Source: Globisporangium splendens
Taxonomy: Eukaryota; Oomycota; Peronosporomycetes; Pythiales; Pythiaceae
Assembly (NCBI GenBank): GCA_006386115.1
Contig: VFIW01000080.1
Coordinates: 1-64,000 of the forward strand
Direction: 5' to 3'
DNA: 64,000 nt
Positions 48,960-61,200 of the stretch are shown here, piece after piece (position 1 is the first letter of the stretch; each line of letters starts with the position of its first letter). The notes below the pieces were generated by a model. It saw nothing but the letters and a program-made list of their open reading frames with translations, ran no database searches and was not told the origin of the DNA. The translations under genes and the position numbers were made by a program.

Positions 48960-51900
48960 ACACTGAAAGAAAGCTCATGGAACGTGTTACCGTGTCCTTT
49001 GCAGAATTCAACAAAAAGTTGAAATGTTCGCAGTACGAAGAAGTGTACCGCATCAAGAACAACAGTATGGCTAAGCAAGAAGCCAAACACATTGTTATTG
49101 ATCCTCGCGTTGAGCAGCTATTGAACGAGTACTCGGATGTATTTCCCGAGAAGTTGCCGAATGAACTACCGCCGAATCCTCGCGTCGAGTTCGAAATGAA
49201 CATGAAGGCTGACGCCCAGCCGAGCAATAGACCTCCGTTTCGTCTTTCACAGACAGAGCAAGAAGCTCTGCGTGCTTTTGTCGAAGAAAACCTGGCAAAG
49301 CAATGGATCGAAGTCTCCGATTCACCTTGGGTCTCGAACATTTTTGGGATCCCGAAGAAGGATCTAAAGACTGACGAAGCGCCATCTCGAGCCGAATGGA
49401 TCCAATCCGGAAATTCGTCAATTCCTATTCGGTGGGTGATCGATTATCGCCATGTGAACACACAAACGATTGTGCCGAAGATACCGTTGCCGCGGATTGA
49501 TGAACTGTTTGACAGAATGGTCAGCAACAAGTATTTTACTGTGATTGATCTCGCACAAGGTTATCATCAAATGCGCGTGCATCCCAACTCAGCCAAGTAC
49601 ACTGCATTCCGCACGCAAGATGAGACTTACCAATGGTGTGTTGCACCTATGGGACTTGCTGGAATGCCTGGGGTTTGGTCCAGGTTGATGCGTGTACTGT
49701 TTGGCAAGTTTCCGTTCGTTGTGGTTTACTTAGACGACATCTGTGTGTTCTCAGCTACGTTGGAGGAGCATCTGAAGTACCTGGAGATATTGTTCAAGGT
49801 ACTCCGTGAAGAAAAGTTGTATGCACATCGCGCCAAGTGTAAGTTTGCTGTACAAGAAGTCAGTTTTCTTGGTCACACAGTCACTAAGAATGGTCTTGCT
49901 GTTGACAAACTGAAGACGACCGCCATCGAAAATTGGCCAACTCCGACGACGGTGAAAGAACTGCAAAGTTTTCTTGGACTTGCAGGTTACTACCGCCGAT
50001 TCATCTATCAGTTTGCACACATTGTATTGCCGCTAAGTCAGCTAATCAAGAAAGATTCAGTATGGACTTGGGTAATGATCAAGATCATGCTTATGCGCAA
50101 CTCAAGCATGCATTGCAGACTGCTCCAGTGTTGAAGCTCGCAGATTTCTCCAAGCCGTTCGTCTTAACAACTGATGCATCTGGCGAATGTGTTGGTGGTG
50201 TTCTATCGCAGTTCCACGACGGACATGATCATCCAATTGCGTTCTACTCGAAGAAGCTTGGCCCGCATGAGATCCACTGGCCCATTCATGAGAAAGAGCT
50301 GTTTGCAATCAAGATGGGCCTCGAGAAGTGGCGTCATTACCTCTACGGTCGTAAATTTGACATCTACACCGACAACAGTGCGTGTTCGTGGTTGCTAAAG
50401 CATCCGAAAGTTTCGGCGAAACTTGCGCGGTATTTGACGTTCTTCGCGCAGTTTACATTCACGATCCATCATGTCAATGGGAAGTTGAACGTAGTTGCTG
50501 ATGCATTATCTCGTCGACCTGGCGATGACGACTCTAATCTCGCTCAGATGAAGTTCCACCGCTGTGATCAAGCGTGTGTATCTCGTGGATCGCGTTTCCG
50601 CACTTGTTCTTCTGACTCCTCGGATCCAGCTCTGCCGGGGGAGGAGGCTATGTTCCAAGTTCATGCTGTGATTGGATTCGCTGAATCTCGTGTCGATCTG
50701 GCTCCGGAAGTCAAGAAAGAGTTTCAGCAAGGGTACCTAGCCGATCCAGAGTTCAAAGCAGTTTGGTCTGATGAAGACAACAACTCGAACTTTACGAAAA
50801 CCGACGAGTTACTCTTCGTTAAGTCCTCGAACAAAATGAAGCGACTCTGCGTCCCAGACAATGACCGCTTGCGCACACGAATCATTTCCGAGTACCACGA
50901 CTCACCAATTGCCGCGCATCCCGGCAACCGCCGTACTTTCCTGCGAACAGCTCAATGGTACTATTGGAAAACGATGCAACAAGACGTGAAAGAGTATGTG
51001 AAGTCTTGTGAAACGTGCATTCGTTGGAAGCATGATAGTCAGCGCAAGAATGGACGTCTGATGCCAATTCCGATTCCTGAACAATGTTGGCAAGTGGTGT
51101 CAATGGACTTCATCACTTGCTTACCTCTGTCAGAAGGTTACGATGCAATCCTGACAGTTGTTGACAAGCTCTCGAAGCGAGCGAAGTATGCGCCGACTCA
51201 CGCCAAGGACGGTGCTTCCGATGTAGCCAAAGTGTTCTTCGACACAATTGTACGTCATCACGGCTTGCCGGAAGTCGTCATCAGTGATCGTGATAGCAAG
51301 TTTACGTCGAAGTTCTGGACTTCTTTGATGAAGCTTATGGGCATCAAACTCAGTATGACAACGTCGCACCGACCTCAAGCAGATGGTCAGACCGAACGTC
51401 AGAACTTGGTTGTAGAAGATGCGCTAAGGTGTATGATCTCGTATCAAGGAACCGACTGGGTTCAACACCTTGGAATGATCGAATACGCGCACGCGACCTT
51501 GATCAGTGCCTCGACAGGATTCTCTCCCTTCGAGATCGATACAGGACGTAAAGAGCGAAACGTTTGGGAACAGACAATCAACTCGAAAGCAGAAGAAAGA
51601 GGCATTGCAGAGTACGCAAAGATCTTTGCCGAGGAACGGCAGAAGATAGTGGAACTTGCCCGCAAGAACTTGATAAAGGCACAAGAAACGCAGAAGAAAT
51701 ACTATGACCGCAAACGCCGTGTCCATCAAGTTGAGTTCAAAGCAGGCTACCTTGTGATGCTAGATACTAGTCGAGTATCGCTGAAACATGCTGCAAGCGA
51801 AACAGATATGAAACGTGCAAAGTTCGCTGCAAGAAAAATTGGTCCCTTGGAGATCATTCGAATGATAAACCCGAATGTTGCAAAGTTGAAACTTCCTGCC

Positions 51901-52224
51901 CAAATGAAGCGAATCAATCCAACGTTCAACGTGGATGTTCTCTCGCACTACGTGCCAACGCCAGACAAGTTTCTGAGTCATCCCATTCCAAAGTCGTCGA
52001 AGTTCGTCATGGACGATTCAGCGAACGATCTTCAGATCGTGGAAAAGTTGCTGAAGAAACGTCAGTTCAATCGACAGCCAGAATGGCTTGTCCAGTGGCA
52101 TGGTGAGACGGAACACGAAGCCACATGGGAAAGAGAACGAGACATCCGTCATGTTGCCCACTGGACCGAACTCGCTGCCGACTTCAAAGAACGACAACGA
52201 GAACTCAAATCGAGGAGGATGTAA
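48960..52224 (+). pseudogene. Gypsy-2 pol: RT, RNase H, integrase, chromodomain (frameshifted)
   Basis: After the 40-bp duplication the frame reads the reverse transcriptase (RWVIDYRHVNTQ, VIDLAQGYHQMRVHP, APMGLAGMPGVWSRLM, YLDD at 49727-49738). A one-base loss near 50070 moves the rest to another frame: RNase H (TTDASGECVGGVLSQF, DNSACSWLL, VADALSRRPGD), integrase (HHCC near 50890-51030, MDFITCLPL, VISDRDSKFTSKFW, HRPQADGQTERQN) and a chromodomain (EWLVQWHGETEHEATWERE). The last codon and stop (ATG TAA) use the first bases of the 3' LTR. Catalytic residues are otherwise present. Confidence 0.9.
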
Positions 52225-52649
52225 GGACCCAGATGAATACGGTCCAGCTGCTAAGTGCGACAGGTATGTCGCCAGAAAAAGAAGTATATGCATAGTATAC
52301 AAAAGTCTATATAAACTCTAGGTAAGGCATGTATGAGGCCAGTGTGAGGCCAGTAAGAACCCATTGAAGTAGTGAATTAGTTGAAGAACAATGCAAAGAA
52401 AAGAAGAAAAATCCAGTAAGAGAAAAAGGAGAAAAAGAGGCGTAGGACACTAGAAGAAGTAAGAGGGAGCCTCTAGGGTAGCCCAGAGTAGCTAGCTGCG
52501 CGAGCAGCGCATTCTAACTCACTTCTCAATCTACTCTCCAACTGCCAAGCGCCCATCCAGACCAGACCAACCCTCCTATCTTCCTTCCTCTCGTTAAGTG
52601 CGCACCTCGTTAAGTTCGTCTCCGGAAAAGTACGACCCCAGTCTTTACA
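52220..52649 (+). repeat. Gypsy-2 3' LTR
   Basis: 430 bp, preceded by the short purine tract CGAGGAGGA. Visible differences from the 5' LTR: A/G near 52287, G/A near 52454 and C/T near 52473. Confidence 0.95.
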
Positions 52650-52654
52650 CTACG
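52650..52654. repeat. 5-bp target-site duplication of Gypsy-2 (right)
   Basis: CTACG, pairing with 46409-46413. Confidence 0.88.
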
Positions 52655-54278
52655 TCCGTACGACATCGAGGTACAAACTCATCATGAATGGCACCTTCTT
52701 GGCAACGACCAAATCGTACACATGGAAGCAACGCTCAGGGCAAACACGCACCAATTTGGGCGTACCGCGGATGTGGACAGAGCGGCATCCAGAGACATTG
52801 CATGACCCAAGGCAATCCAATTCCACGCGCATCCAGCGACATCGAGGCTCGTGCAGCTCTGGGGAGGAACGCACCGGTGGAATTGGTCCAACAAATGGTA
52901 CAAAAGGCACTGCAGCGAGCAGTGGACAGCCCTGGGACTCTCTAGTCTGCCAACAGATCAAGAGGTAGACGCCGAACCCCTCAGTGCCATGCGTCACGGC
53001 CTCAAGCGCCTATCCTGGACAGCACTGCATCGGATCCCTGGACTCTCGGCATACGAGCGACAGCTTCTGTACCGGATCAAAACCGGCAAAATCTCCGCGC
53101 GGAGTTATAGAGACTCGAACCTGGAATGCCCAGAGGCAACCTGTGGATACGACACACGAGCGACGAGCGAACACATCTTCTGGGCTTGTCCCATGGCACA
53201 GGAGAGGTGGCAGCGCCTCATTAGTAAATGGACCGCCCTCGGACTCCATTTTAAAGATCACCCAGCAGTAGCCGTTTTCAGCTTACCAGTGCCAGGAGTG
53301 CCAGTACTAGCGACGGAGCAGCTTCGAGACGAGTATCAACAGCATCAGCGCGGCGGAGATCCAGCGGATCAGATCCATGCAGCGGCAAGCCGACTTTGGA
53401 GCTACACGTGTGGGGCCACACTGGCTGCCATTTAGACGAGGAGACACGCGTTAATGAGACCAACAGACCCGTTACGATCCCCAGCTTCTCCCAGTAACGA
53501 CCGAAGAATTATCGCTGGCATGTTCAATCTGCACATACTGATCACGTATGCTGCAACCTCCGAAGAGCACCGAGAGATCGAACAAGCGTTGAACGGGCTC
53601 GAACGGTTGCTGAACGGAATCGGCACAGTCATGGCTACCACGCTCGCACCAGTGAAAGTCGAATACCTTCTTTTCTTTGACGGAGGATCAAGAGGCAACC
53701 CCGGACCAGGAGGCGCAGACTCAGTACTTCTCCAAATTGATATCGTCACCGGTTGGGCAACGATCAGGTGGGTCGCAAGCATGTCTTATCAGCACAGCTC
53801 AACGACCAACAACATGGCAGAGTACTGGGGGCTTGTGCATGGACTCCGATACGCACGCGAGCACAACTGCGAACCTCTGCACGTAGCAGGAGACAGCTGC
53901 ATGATCATCCGACAGCAGTTGAATCACAAGGCGCCGCGGAACGCGAGGCTCAGAAGGCTTTTCCAAAAGACACAGCAACTGGCGAATAGCATGTGCATCC
54001 GCACATGGACGCATCACCTCCGAGCTTATAACAAGATGGCCGATCTAGCAGCGAATCACGCAATGGGCAACGCGGTTTCAAGGCAGTACACCTTTCCAAC
54101 CACACGCGCCGACGGACAGGCCATCCAACAGCACGTCGACAACGATGTAAGCCACTGGTTTATCCAGCATCAAAGGAATAGCAACAACAATTGGTTGAGC
54201 ACCTCCGTCGCGTCCCGCAACGTGAGATTCTTTCTCCACCACATCTTGGGCGGAGCGCCAGAGGCGCACCGCAGGTGA
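52655..54278 (+). pseudogene. LINE-A ORF2 C-terminal region, second copy
   Basis: Continues the ORF2 of 45896-46408 after Gypsy-2. The part to 52850 has stops. 52851-53435 is open and encodes the segment RLSWTALHRIPGLSAYERQL and the zinc finger with HIFWACPMAQERW. A TAG at 53433-53435 replaces a Trp codon of LINE-B, and the same frame resumes at 53454 with RNase H (FFDGGSRGNPGPGG, NNMAEYWGL, AGDS, NKMADLAAN). Compared with the first copy, codon 53211 is CAG instead of TAG and the residue after NHAM is Gly instead of Asp. Confidence 0.9.
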
Positions 54279-54372
54279 CTCTCGTAGTCGAAACTACTAA
54301 AATAGTTTAGCTATGAGCAAGGGTACTTCTGTTCGGGTAAACGTAACGAAATATACCTCACTTTGTCTGCCT

Positions 54373-54386
54373 CTGTCGCTCTCAAG
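54373..54386. repeat. 14-bp target-site duplication of LINE-A (right side)
   Basis: CTGTCGCTCTCAAG, same as 18157-18170. Confidence 0.88.
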
Positions 54387-55763
54387 GAAGTAAATGGTGT
54401 GAACGTGGACGACGTAGCTACCACGGTGTATCGAGTAAAAGCAAGGCAAGACCATGGCTGCAACGAACGTTGATGTCACCGACGAGTACAAGTTTCAATC
54501 AAGTTATCTTACCGAGTTCAGCTGCCTGAACCCCGGTTCTCGAGTCGTATGTAAGCTGGACTCGTTCGGGCGTTTTTACCGCTTGTTCATGAGTATCAGT
54601 CCGTTCATCGAGCAACAAAGCATATGCTTATCAGTACTAGAATGCAATGACACGCATATGAGAAACCCGCGCTACTTTGTTTGATGCTGGTTGGTAAAGA
54701 TAGTGACGGGAGGAATATCCCAGCAGCCGTGGCGTTTGTCCACAAGGAGACAAGTGAGAGCTTTGCGTGGTTGCTAACAGTACTGCGGTTGGGGTGCGTT
54801 TGGCTAACCGGGCATTGTTTACAGATCGCAGGAAGCAGAAGAGTGCCCAACTTGCCTTGGCGAACGTACGGCGAGCCACTCCCTTTGTATGGCGTGAGAA
54901 CAAAAAGTGGAAACGAAGGGGAGACCAATGGTCTGCTCTGGAGTGGTGTGCGCGATCACCAGGTGCCACCAGCCCTCCCAAATACCAATCACGTGGCAAG
55001 TGCCGTCTGTCGTAAAATCCAGTGTGCTGCAACGTGGAAAGCGCAAGCGTGAAACATCACAGCCAAGGCGAAGAGTCTATTTGCTCAAGAGCTATCCGGT
55101 GCAGCTAAAATGGCAGTCGAACAAAGCACAGACACAATGTTCTATGTCCGTGAGCGTAGTCAGCAGTCCGTGAGGTGTCAAACGGATTGTGAGTCTGCAA
55201 GGATGACTCGGTTTTGATACCTTCAAGGTGGACCTCGGTCACGGTTCCTGCGCGAGATGCCTGTGGAGTTAGCAGTTGTCAATCCCCTGTCATCACATAC
55301 TGGCAGCAATTCTCGAGAAATCGAAGCGCCAAGGCATTGCTATTCACAGCGTGCAGTCTTTCTTTCATCAGTCTTACCATTTGTCATCCCTCGAAATGGC
55401 ATTTGATCGCACAGTCATCGCCCTCCCCCTACAAGCTCACTTGTCGCTCTCCGACGACGTTCAAGCACTCCCAAAGTACAGATAAAGCAGGCGTCCCAGA
55501 GGACCTAAGATGGACAAACCAAGGAGGATAAAACGAATAAAAACAACGGAGAGGGGAATGCAGGCAACACACGGACTCGTTGTTGCCACGTACTCACACG
55601 ATCTCGTCAATGATCGCCTCGAGATGATAGAGTTTATCGAGCCGCAGGTACGCGGGGCTACAAAAGCAAAACGCTGTCAGCATAAACGCAGCAGATGTGG
55701 AGCTACCGGCCACAATGCAGCTCGATGCTCAAATCTAGACGACGACCACGAAAACAAGGACAT
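54387..55763 (+). pseudogene. MULE transposase remnant, second copy
   Basis: Same series of fragments as 1414-2790: SYLTEFSCLNPGS near 54500, MLVGKDSDGRNIPAA near 54684 and CGATGHNAARC at 55696-55728. Same frame breaks, so the decay is older than the duplication. Confidence 0.72.
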
Positions 55764-57410
55764 GAAGTCGTATGAAGCAGGATCGAGGATGCGTCGTCCA
55801 GAAGTGATGGCGTGTGCGTCTGCCTTATCTGCGGGTGGGTACACATTCCACGAACCAGTGTTCCTCGTGACCAGCGCTTAGTGTATGCTGCTGGTGGTTG
55901 TTTTGTAGCTTTTGCATTCCTGCTTTCATTTCTCACTTTGCGATCTACCTTCGGTTGAGTAAGTGAGATCCCAAGTGTTCTCGACTGTGTTGATTTGGTG
56001 CTCATGCCCCTGTCCTCCTCCTCCCTCCCCTGAATCAGAAGGTAGCAATCACGACAGGATACGGCTTCAATTGCGTATTGTACGGTGGCGACCGTTATTT
56101 CTACATCCACACGAGCTCGCTGAAATGACACCGCAGAAGAAGGTGCACAATTTGAAGGAATGTCGAGCACAGAAGATCAGCATTGGCAAGATTCTGGCAT
56201 CGCCGATATTGGTGATGGCCAGCGACGTTGCTGGTCGCCAAATCCTAGCAAAATGTCTACGCTCAGTTTTTATCCCCATCTCTAAAATACGCGCGGCCCA
56301 ACTTGCAGTCTTTTTCCACATGCCAGATGTCTTTCAAGAAGCCGATCTCGGAATGTGGAATCACCGGACAAATACTGTGGCATCATTGTGTCCTTTCCAA
56401 CACGGGGTGGGTGAAAAAGGAGCGGTTGCTGTACTGAGTCTTGTGAAACGCACGCGACCAGGCAAGCAGCAAGCAAAGCGTTGACCCAACTCCTCCACAA
56501 GCATACTCTGCTCCTCTTTACACATCGTCAAGTGTTTCTCCTCTCTTGCGCAGACAGTTCACAGTTAACACGGCGTTATATTGCAGTGGATCTCTGTCGG
56601 GTACTTCATGGAGAGAGTCCCTGCGAGCGTCCAACACGCAGCTTGCCAAAACAATGCCACGATCATTGGGTCTAGAAGACAGAAATCAGTTGAGGCTGCC
56701 ACACAGTTTGTACAGTAGTCACATTTGACTAATTTTAGTACAGTCCATTTAGTTAGAACGTCTTTTTTATGTCTTAATCGATCGTCCTGCCCATCTGCGT
56801 CTCGGAATCTCTTCACGAGCAAGTTCTCTGTGCTTTTTATGCTTTTTGAATGCTTGTACAAGGAAATAAAAGGCATTGGCAGATGGACCCACCGATGCTA
56901 CACTCGAGCCTCAGTTTATCAGTCAGATTGTTTGGACTTTTTCTTTGGCCGAGAAATACGCACTCCGGTCAGCATTCACAACGACGCGGCGATCCGTCCC
57001 CTCGAAGAAGTGCGAATTAACGCTACACATCCTATTAATCCTACAGCGACATCACCTGCAGCACCCCGTCTCGGTGATTGAACATCAACAAAGCGCAACC
57101 ACTTTGCTTACTAGAAAGCATATGGATCACGGCCCTCTCTTCAAGATACGTCATACCGACATACGTGATGCTGCAGTCCATGGAAAGCAGTCTAGCTCAC
57201 GTACGTAGGATATCGCAAACGCACAACAACATGATCAGCCACACCCCAAAAGGGTAAGGCATCAAAGCATCATCAGTACCTTTGCGTGAGAAACCCATTT
57301 TCATGCTAATTCTCACCAAACTAGACTTCATCCCACCGGGTATCGACAATTCGTCGAAGCCTTCTTACTTCCTTCTTCGGTCCAACACACTCATCCACGC
57401 TCACACACTC
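55764..57410. other. Intergenic region between MULE remnant and A1'
   Basis: Second copy of 2791-4437, with the doubtful open frame at 56125-56484 (two amino-acid changes). Nothing else recognised. Confidence 0.5.
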
Positions 57411-57413
57411 GCT

Positions 57414-57428
57414 TCATTCTCAAATTCG
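57414..57428 (+). promoter_or_regulatory. Oomycete initiator of pectate lyase A1'
   Basis: TCATTCTCAAATTCG, 60 nt before the start codon. Confidence 0.75.
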
Positions 57429-57487
57429 CCAACAAGAGCCCAAGTCAGCATCCACACAACCACTCATCCCTCAACCAAGCATTCACC

Positions 57488-58270
57488 ATGGTCCGCTCCA
57501 TCGTCAACGTCGCTGCTGTCCTCGCCGCCACCATCGCCACCGCTTCGGCCGCGCCAATGCCCACCGGGACGTGGCCAGCCAGCACCGGCACCGTCAAGTA
57601 CAGCGCGCCTCACGTAGTCAAGGCCGGCACAACCTTCGACGGTGCCATGAAGACCTACGAACGCTCCAACGTGCAATGCACGGACCAGGCTGAGGGCGGT
57701 AGCGCCGGCGCGGTCTTCCTCGTCGAGCCTGGCGCCACGCTCAAGAACGTCATCATCGGCAAGGCGCAAACGGAAGGCGTGCACTGCGACCAAGGTGGCT
57801 GCACGATCCAGAACGTGTGGTGGGACGACGTGTGCGAAGACGCGCTCAGCATCAAGGGCGGCTCGGCGTCCAGCGTGACCAAGGTCATCGGTGGCGGCGC
57901 TCGCTACGCCGAAGACAAGGTCATCCAACACAACGGCTACGGCTCCGTCAGCATCGACGGCTTCTACGTGCAAGACTTTGGCAAGCTGTTCCGCGCCTGT
58001 GGCAACTGCAAGACCAAGATCCAGCGCAAGGTCTCGGTCGCCAACGTGTACGCCGTGAACCCGAAGGTCGGCATCGTGACCGTGAACAAGAACTATGGCG
58101 ACGAAGCCAAGCTGAGCAACATCAAGATCAAGACGTCGAAGGCGACGTCCAAGGTGGAGGTGTGCGCGTGGTCTCAGGCTGTGACGTCGGGTGAGCCGAA
58201 GAAGCTTGGCCATGGTCCGTCGCCTCCACTTTGCCAGTACTCGACGAGCGCCGTGACTTTCATTAAGTAG
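57488..58270 (+). CDS. Secreted pectate lyase, family PL3 (A1')
   Basis: Direct duplicate of A1 with the same predicted 260 residues: signal peptide 1-21, Glu117/Asp118/Lys123 and Arg169 in the PL3 core. Leader, INR and downstream flank are also the same, so expression should match A1. It adds one more dose of secreted pectate lyase at this locus. Confidence 0.95.
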   Translation: MVRSIVNVAAVLAATIATASAAPMPTGTWPASTGTVKYSAPHVVKAGTTFDGAMKTYERSNVQCTDQAEGGSAGAVFLVEPGATLKNVIIGKAQTEGVHCDQGGCTIQNVWWDDVCEDALSIKGGSASSVTKVIGGGARYAEDKVIQHNGYGSVSIDGFYVQDFGKLFRACGNCKTKIQRKVSVANVYAVNPKVGIVTVNKNYGDEAKLSNIKIKTSKATSKVEVCAWSQAVTSGEPKKLGHGPSPPLCQYSTSAVTFIK

Positions 58271-61200
58271 ATGTCTCGTTGTGCGGATACATGAACCAGT
58301 ATTTTGTAGTGCTCTACTGCTGATACGTGAATTGCTCTTTTCGGTCGTATTGACAAGTACTGGTTAACCAACTGTCAGGTTTACAAATTGTCCAAGCTTG
58401 GTTTTCAATGTATTTAGTTCTCTTTTATGATCTGTTGTTGCAGCTCTTGGTCATTGGGCGATGGATTTGTGTTTTTGTTCTGTCAAGAGTGATTCGTCTT
58501 CATTGGCTCAGACAGTGGCGTGGCAGCTTGTCACTCAATCCACGTCTTTAGCAGTCTCGCACACGCACACTAGAACTCGTTTATAAACTATCCTCCATTC
58601 ACAAAGTTGGTGCAAGTACTGTGATGGTAGGAATGCGTACTGTGTCCTGCCGTGTGCGTAGGATGTTGCGTCCAACGCCGCTGACCGTGCAGAGCTGGAA
58701 GCAACACTTCTTTAGGGGTTGGCCATTGTCTCTCCGTCCTATCCATACCTTTTTTGTCCATCTGTCCCGTCAATGAACCGAGATGGACGTCAGCATTCGT
58801 TATAAAGGACAGCATCGCAATGTCGGTGTTTCTCGGTATATTGTGTTAAATTAGTGTCACAATCGACAATTCTGCACTGTCAAAGTGACTATTATTTACA
58901 TCATTCCCATAAACATCATTATTGCATCATCTCATTGCAATTTTCAAAAATCGTTCGGAATTCTAAACTGTCTGCAAGCTCTCCAGCTCCGAGATACGTC
59001 GCCAACGATGTAGGACGCCAAAAGATGCTCTGGGGACACACATGGATGGAGCCGCACGAAGCCGTCAGGCACATTAGGACGTGAGGCGTGCGTCTACAGT
59101 TCCTCAACGACGATCATAATCCTACTCGAAGCACCACAATGACGCACTGTAATTAGGGAAACAAGATACGGCCATCATCAGGATCCTCTAGGCATGTTTC
59201 TCGTTTCGCTGAGTGCGATTGCTGATGATGTACTAATTCGCAATTAATTCATTCAATGAAGACAAGCATGCAGAGATGGACCAAATAGTGCATTTAACCT
59301 ACTACTTGGAGCAGACAGCATCCCACTTCCGACTCAGAAATCGCGAGACATGCAGCAGGTGACGCAGGATAAAAAGTTCTTCATTTGTACTGTAAATCAT
59401 GAACATGAAGGTGAAAGGGAGTCCATCCTCTTTACGGTGACACGCCAAGACGAAACGCCACCTCTTTTGCAAACAGGGTGATTGGCAATCGTAAACTTCA
59501 ACGAGTTGCTGGTGCCTTCTGAGCATCTCCTTGACATCACGGAAACAGTGCAAATGGCTGAGTTGAAGGAGGAGCAAACATCAGCAACCAGACATTTCCG
59601 CCTATCCAATCCGAGTCGGAACAAAAACGCTTGGACCATTTTGGATCCTGAAACCAATGTGAATTAGCAAACCTCGATCACTTTTTGCAATTCTCAATGC
59701 GAATCTCCTGTTCGCTTCGGCGTTGTATTTCAAGATGCAGATAGCAATCGCATCCTAATAAACATGCAGCGGGAGCGACACGAAATTTTTCGTCAACATT
59801 GCGCAGCTTTGCACGTCAAAGAACAACTGTAGACGTACCGGCGTCATCACTTTCAGTAGAAACAGATGGTGCCTTTCTACTGCGAAGTTCCATCTCTCCG
59901 CTGATGCACCGAGAGTGTCCAAATCTTCTATAGCCGGGACTTCGCGATTAAGTGATTATTGACATTTGGATGCTCGTTTCCATCGAAAGTTTCTTTCTGA
60001 GTGTTGTGTGTCGCATCAGCATTGCATCTTGCAAATTATAACTGAACACTTCCAGCTCAGCGAGTGTCCATCCGGTGGTCAGGCTGGAAGCGATCCTCCA
60101 TGTCAGATTGACGTGCGAACGTGTCAGCAAGTTTGATGTGTACCCCGTGGAGGCGAATACTGGCACACCTCGCTAGCTGTGCATTGAAAGTACTGGGCTT
60201 GTTGATCGTATGCGCCTGAAGCACACTTTTGACTGTGTCCATTAACGCACTACCCAGTACTAGAGAGAAAAACACTACGTTTTTGCTGGCGCCGTCAACA
60301 AGTTTGTGGGTGGGATACAAACGCCTGGAAGCGCTCGAGAATGCTGGGATTGTGTCCATACCCTGACAGGTGAGGAGGCTGGGCCATCGCATCGACTCAT
60401 CGAGCAGGACAGCGTCCTGTCACGCAACTTGCGTGACTGGAAACTGCTCTGAGTCTGATGAGTGTGATCCAAATTTTCAGGGGCTATGTGTGTATGCGAT
60501 TACTGTAGCGCCGATCGTGTTGAGATTACTCGGGAGAGTATACAATAAAGTCTGAGGCTTTGTCATCCAGTCGAAGTATTAAGCTGTAGTAAGATCAGCA
60601 GCGATGATTCAAACCTGCAAGGTTTAACCGCGACGATAGGAAGCGCCTAAAGTGAATCAGCCGTACCTGTCTGCTGGAGGCCACGTCACTCACCCCTTTA
60701 GTCGGTTGCGGATGGGACTAATACTGTACCGCTCCGATCGCATGCACCACAGTGGGTGCAGGAGAAGAGAGGCGATGGGCACTCAGGCGATGGGCACTCC
60801 GGCGATGGGCACTCCGGCGATCGCATTTCCTTTTTGTCCACCGACAACAACTGAATCGCTTCAGCAAGACCAAGGTCCGACTCACGAAGCAGATCACTGT
60901 TCCTGAATTGTTGAGTGTCCAACCTTGTGGTGATGCGTTTGCTGCGGATGGAATAGAAATTGTATTTTTCGGTAGCATCAGTAACGCGCACACTCGAGTA
61001 TTCACAGCAAGCATTGATAGGATGACTTGTTGGCCATGGTTTCAGTTTTAATGCGAGGTATGTTTCCAAACAAATATCCATCTTCTAAGTTGCAACACCA
61101 CAGGCGATTTCATCTCCGAGTCTCATCAGCATCCAAGGTGACACAGGCGCCTCGCCGATCCCTCCCGTAGGTACGTTCTTGCAGTGCGTGCTGCTTCGCC

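Larger units (their letters stand above)
46414..52649 (+). mobile_element. Gypsy-2, Ty3/gypsy element with chromodomain
   Basis: A 6.2-kb element with two 430-bp LTRs differing at three positions that I can see, a CTACG target duplication, a primer-binding site, a small leader ORF, gag-protease and pol with C-terminal chromodomain. Two frame disruptions in pol (48920 and about 50070) suggest that it is now inactive, though it inserted recently. Confidence 0.94.
18171..54372 (+). mobile_element. LINE-A, 5'-truncated and cut into four pieces by later insertions
   Basis: The pieces are 18171-19410, 29978-31843, 45896-46408 and 52655-54372. They encode, in order, the endonuclease, reverse transcriptase, middle region, and zinc finger plus RNase H of one ORF2 like that of LINE-B. 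No ORF1 is present, so it was probably 5'-truncated on insertion. LINE-B, Gypsy-1O and Gypsy-2 sit in the gaps, each flanked by its own target duplication. Stops and frameshifts throughout show it is inactive. Confidence 0.9.

Noticed and set aside
48523..49341. 272-codon minus-strand frame in Gypsy-2
   Set aside because: Shadow of gag-pol; Ser/Arg-rich and lacking regular structure or an upstream signal.
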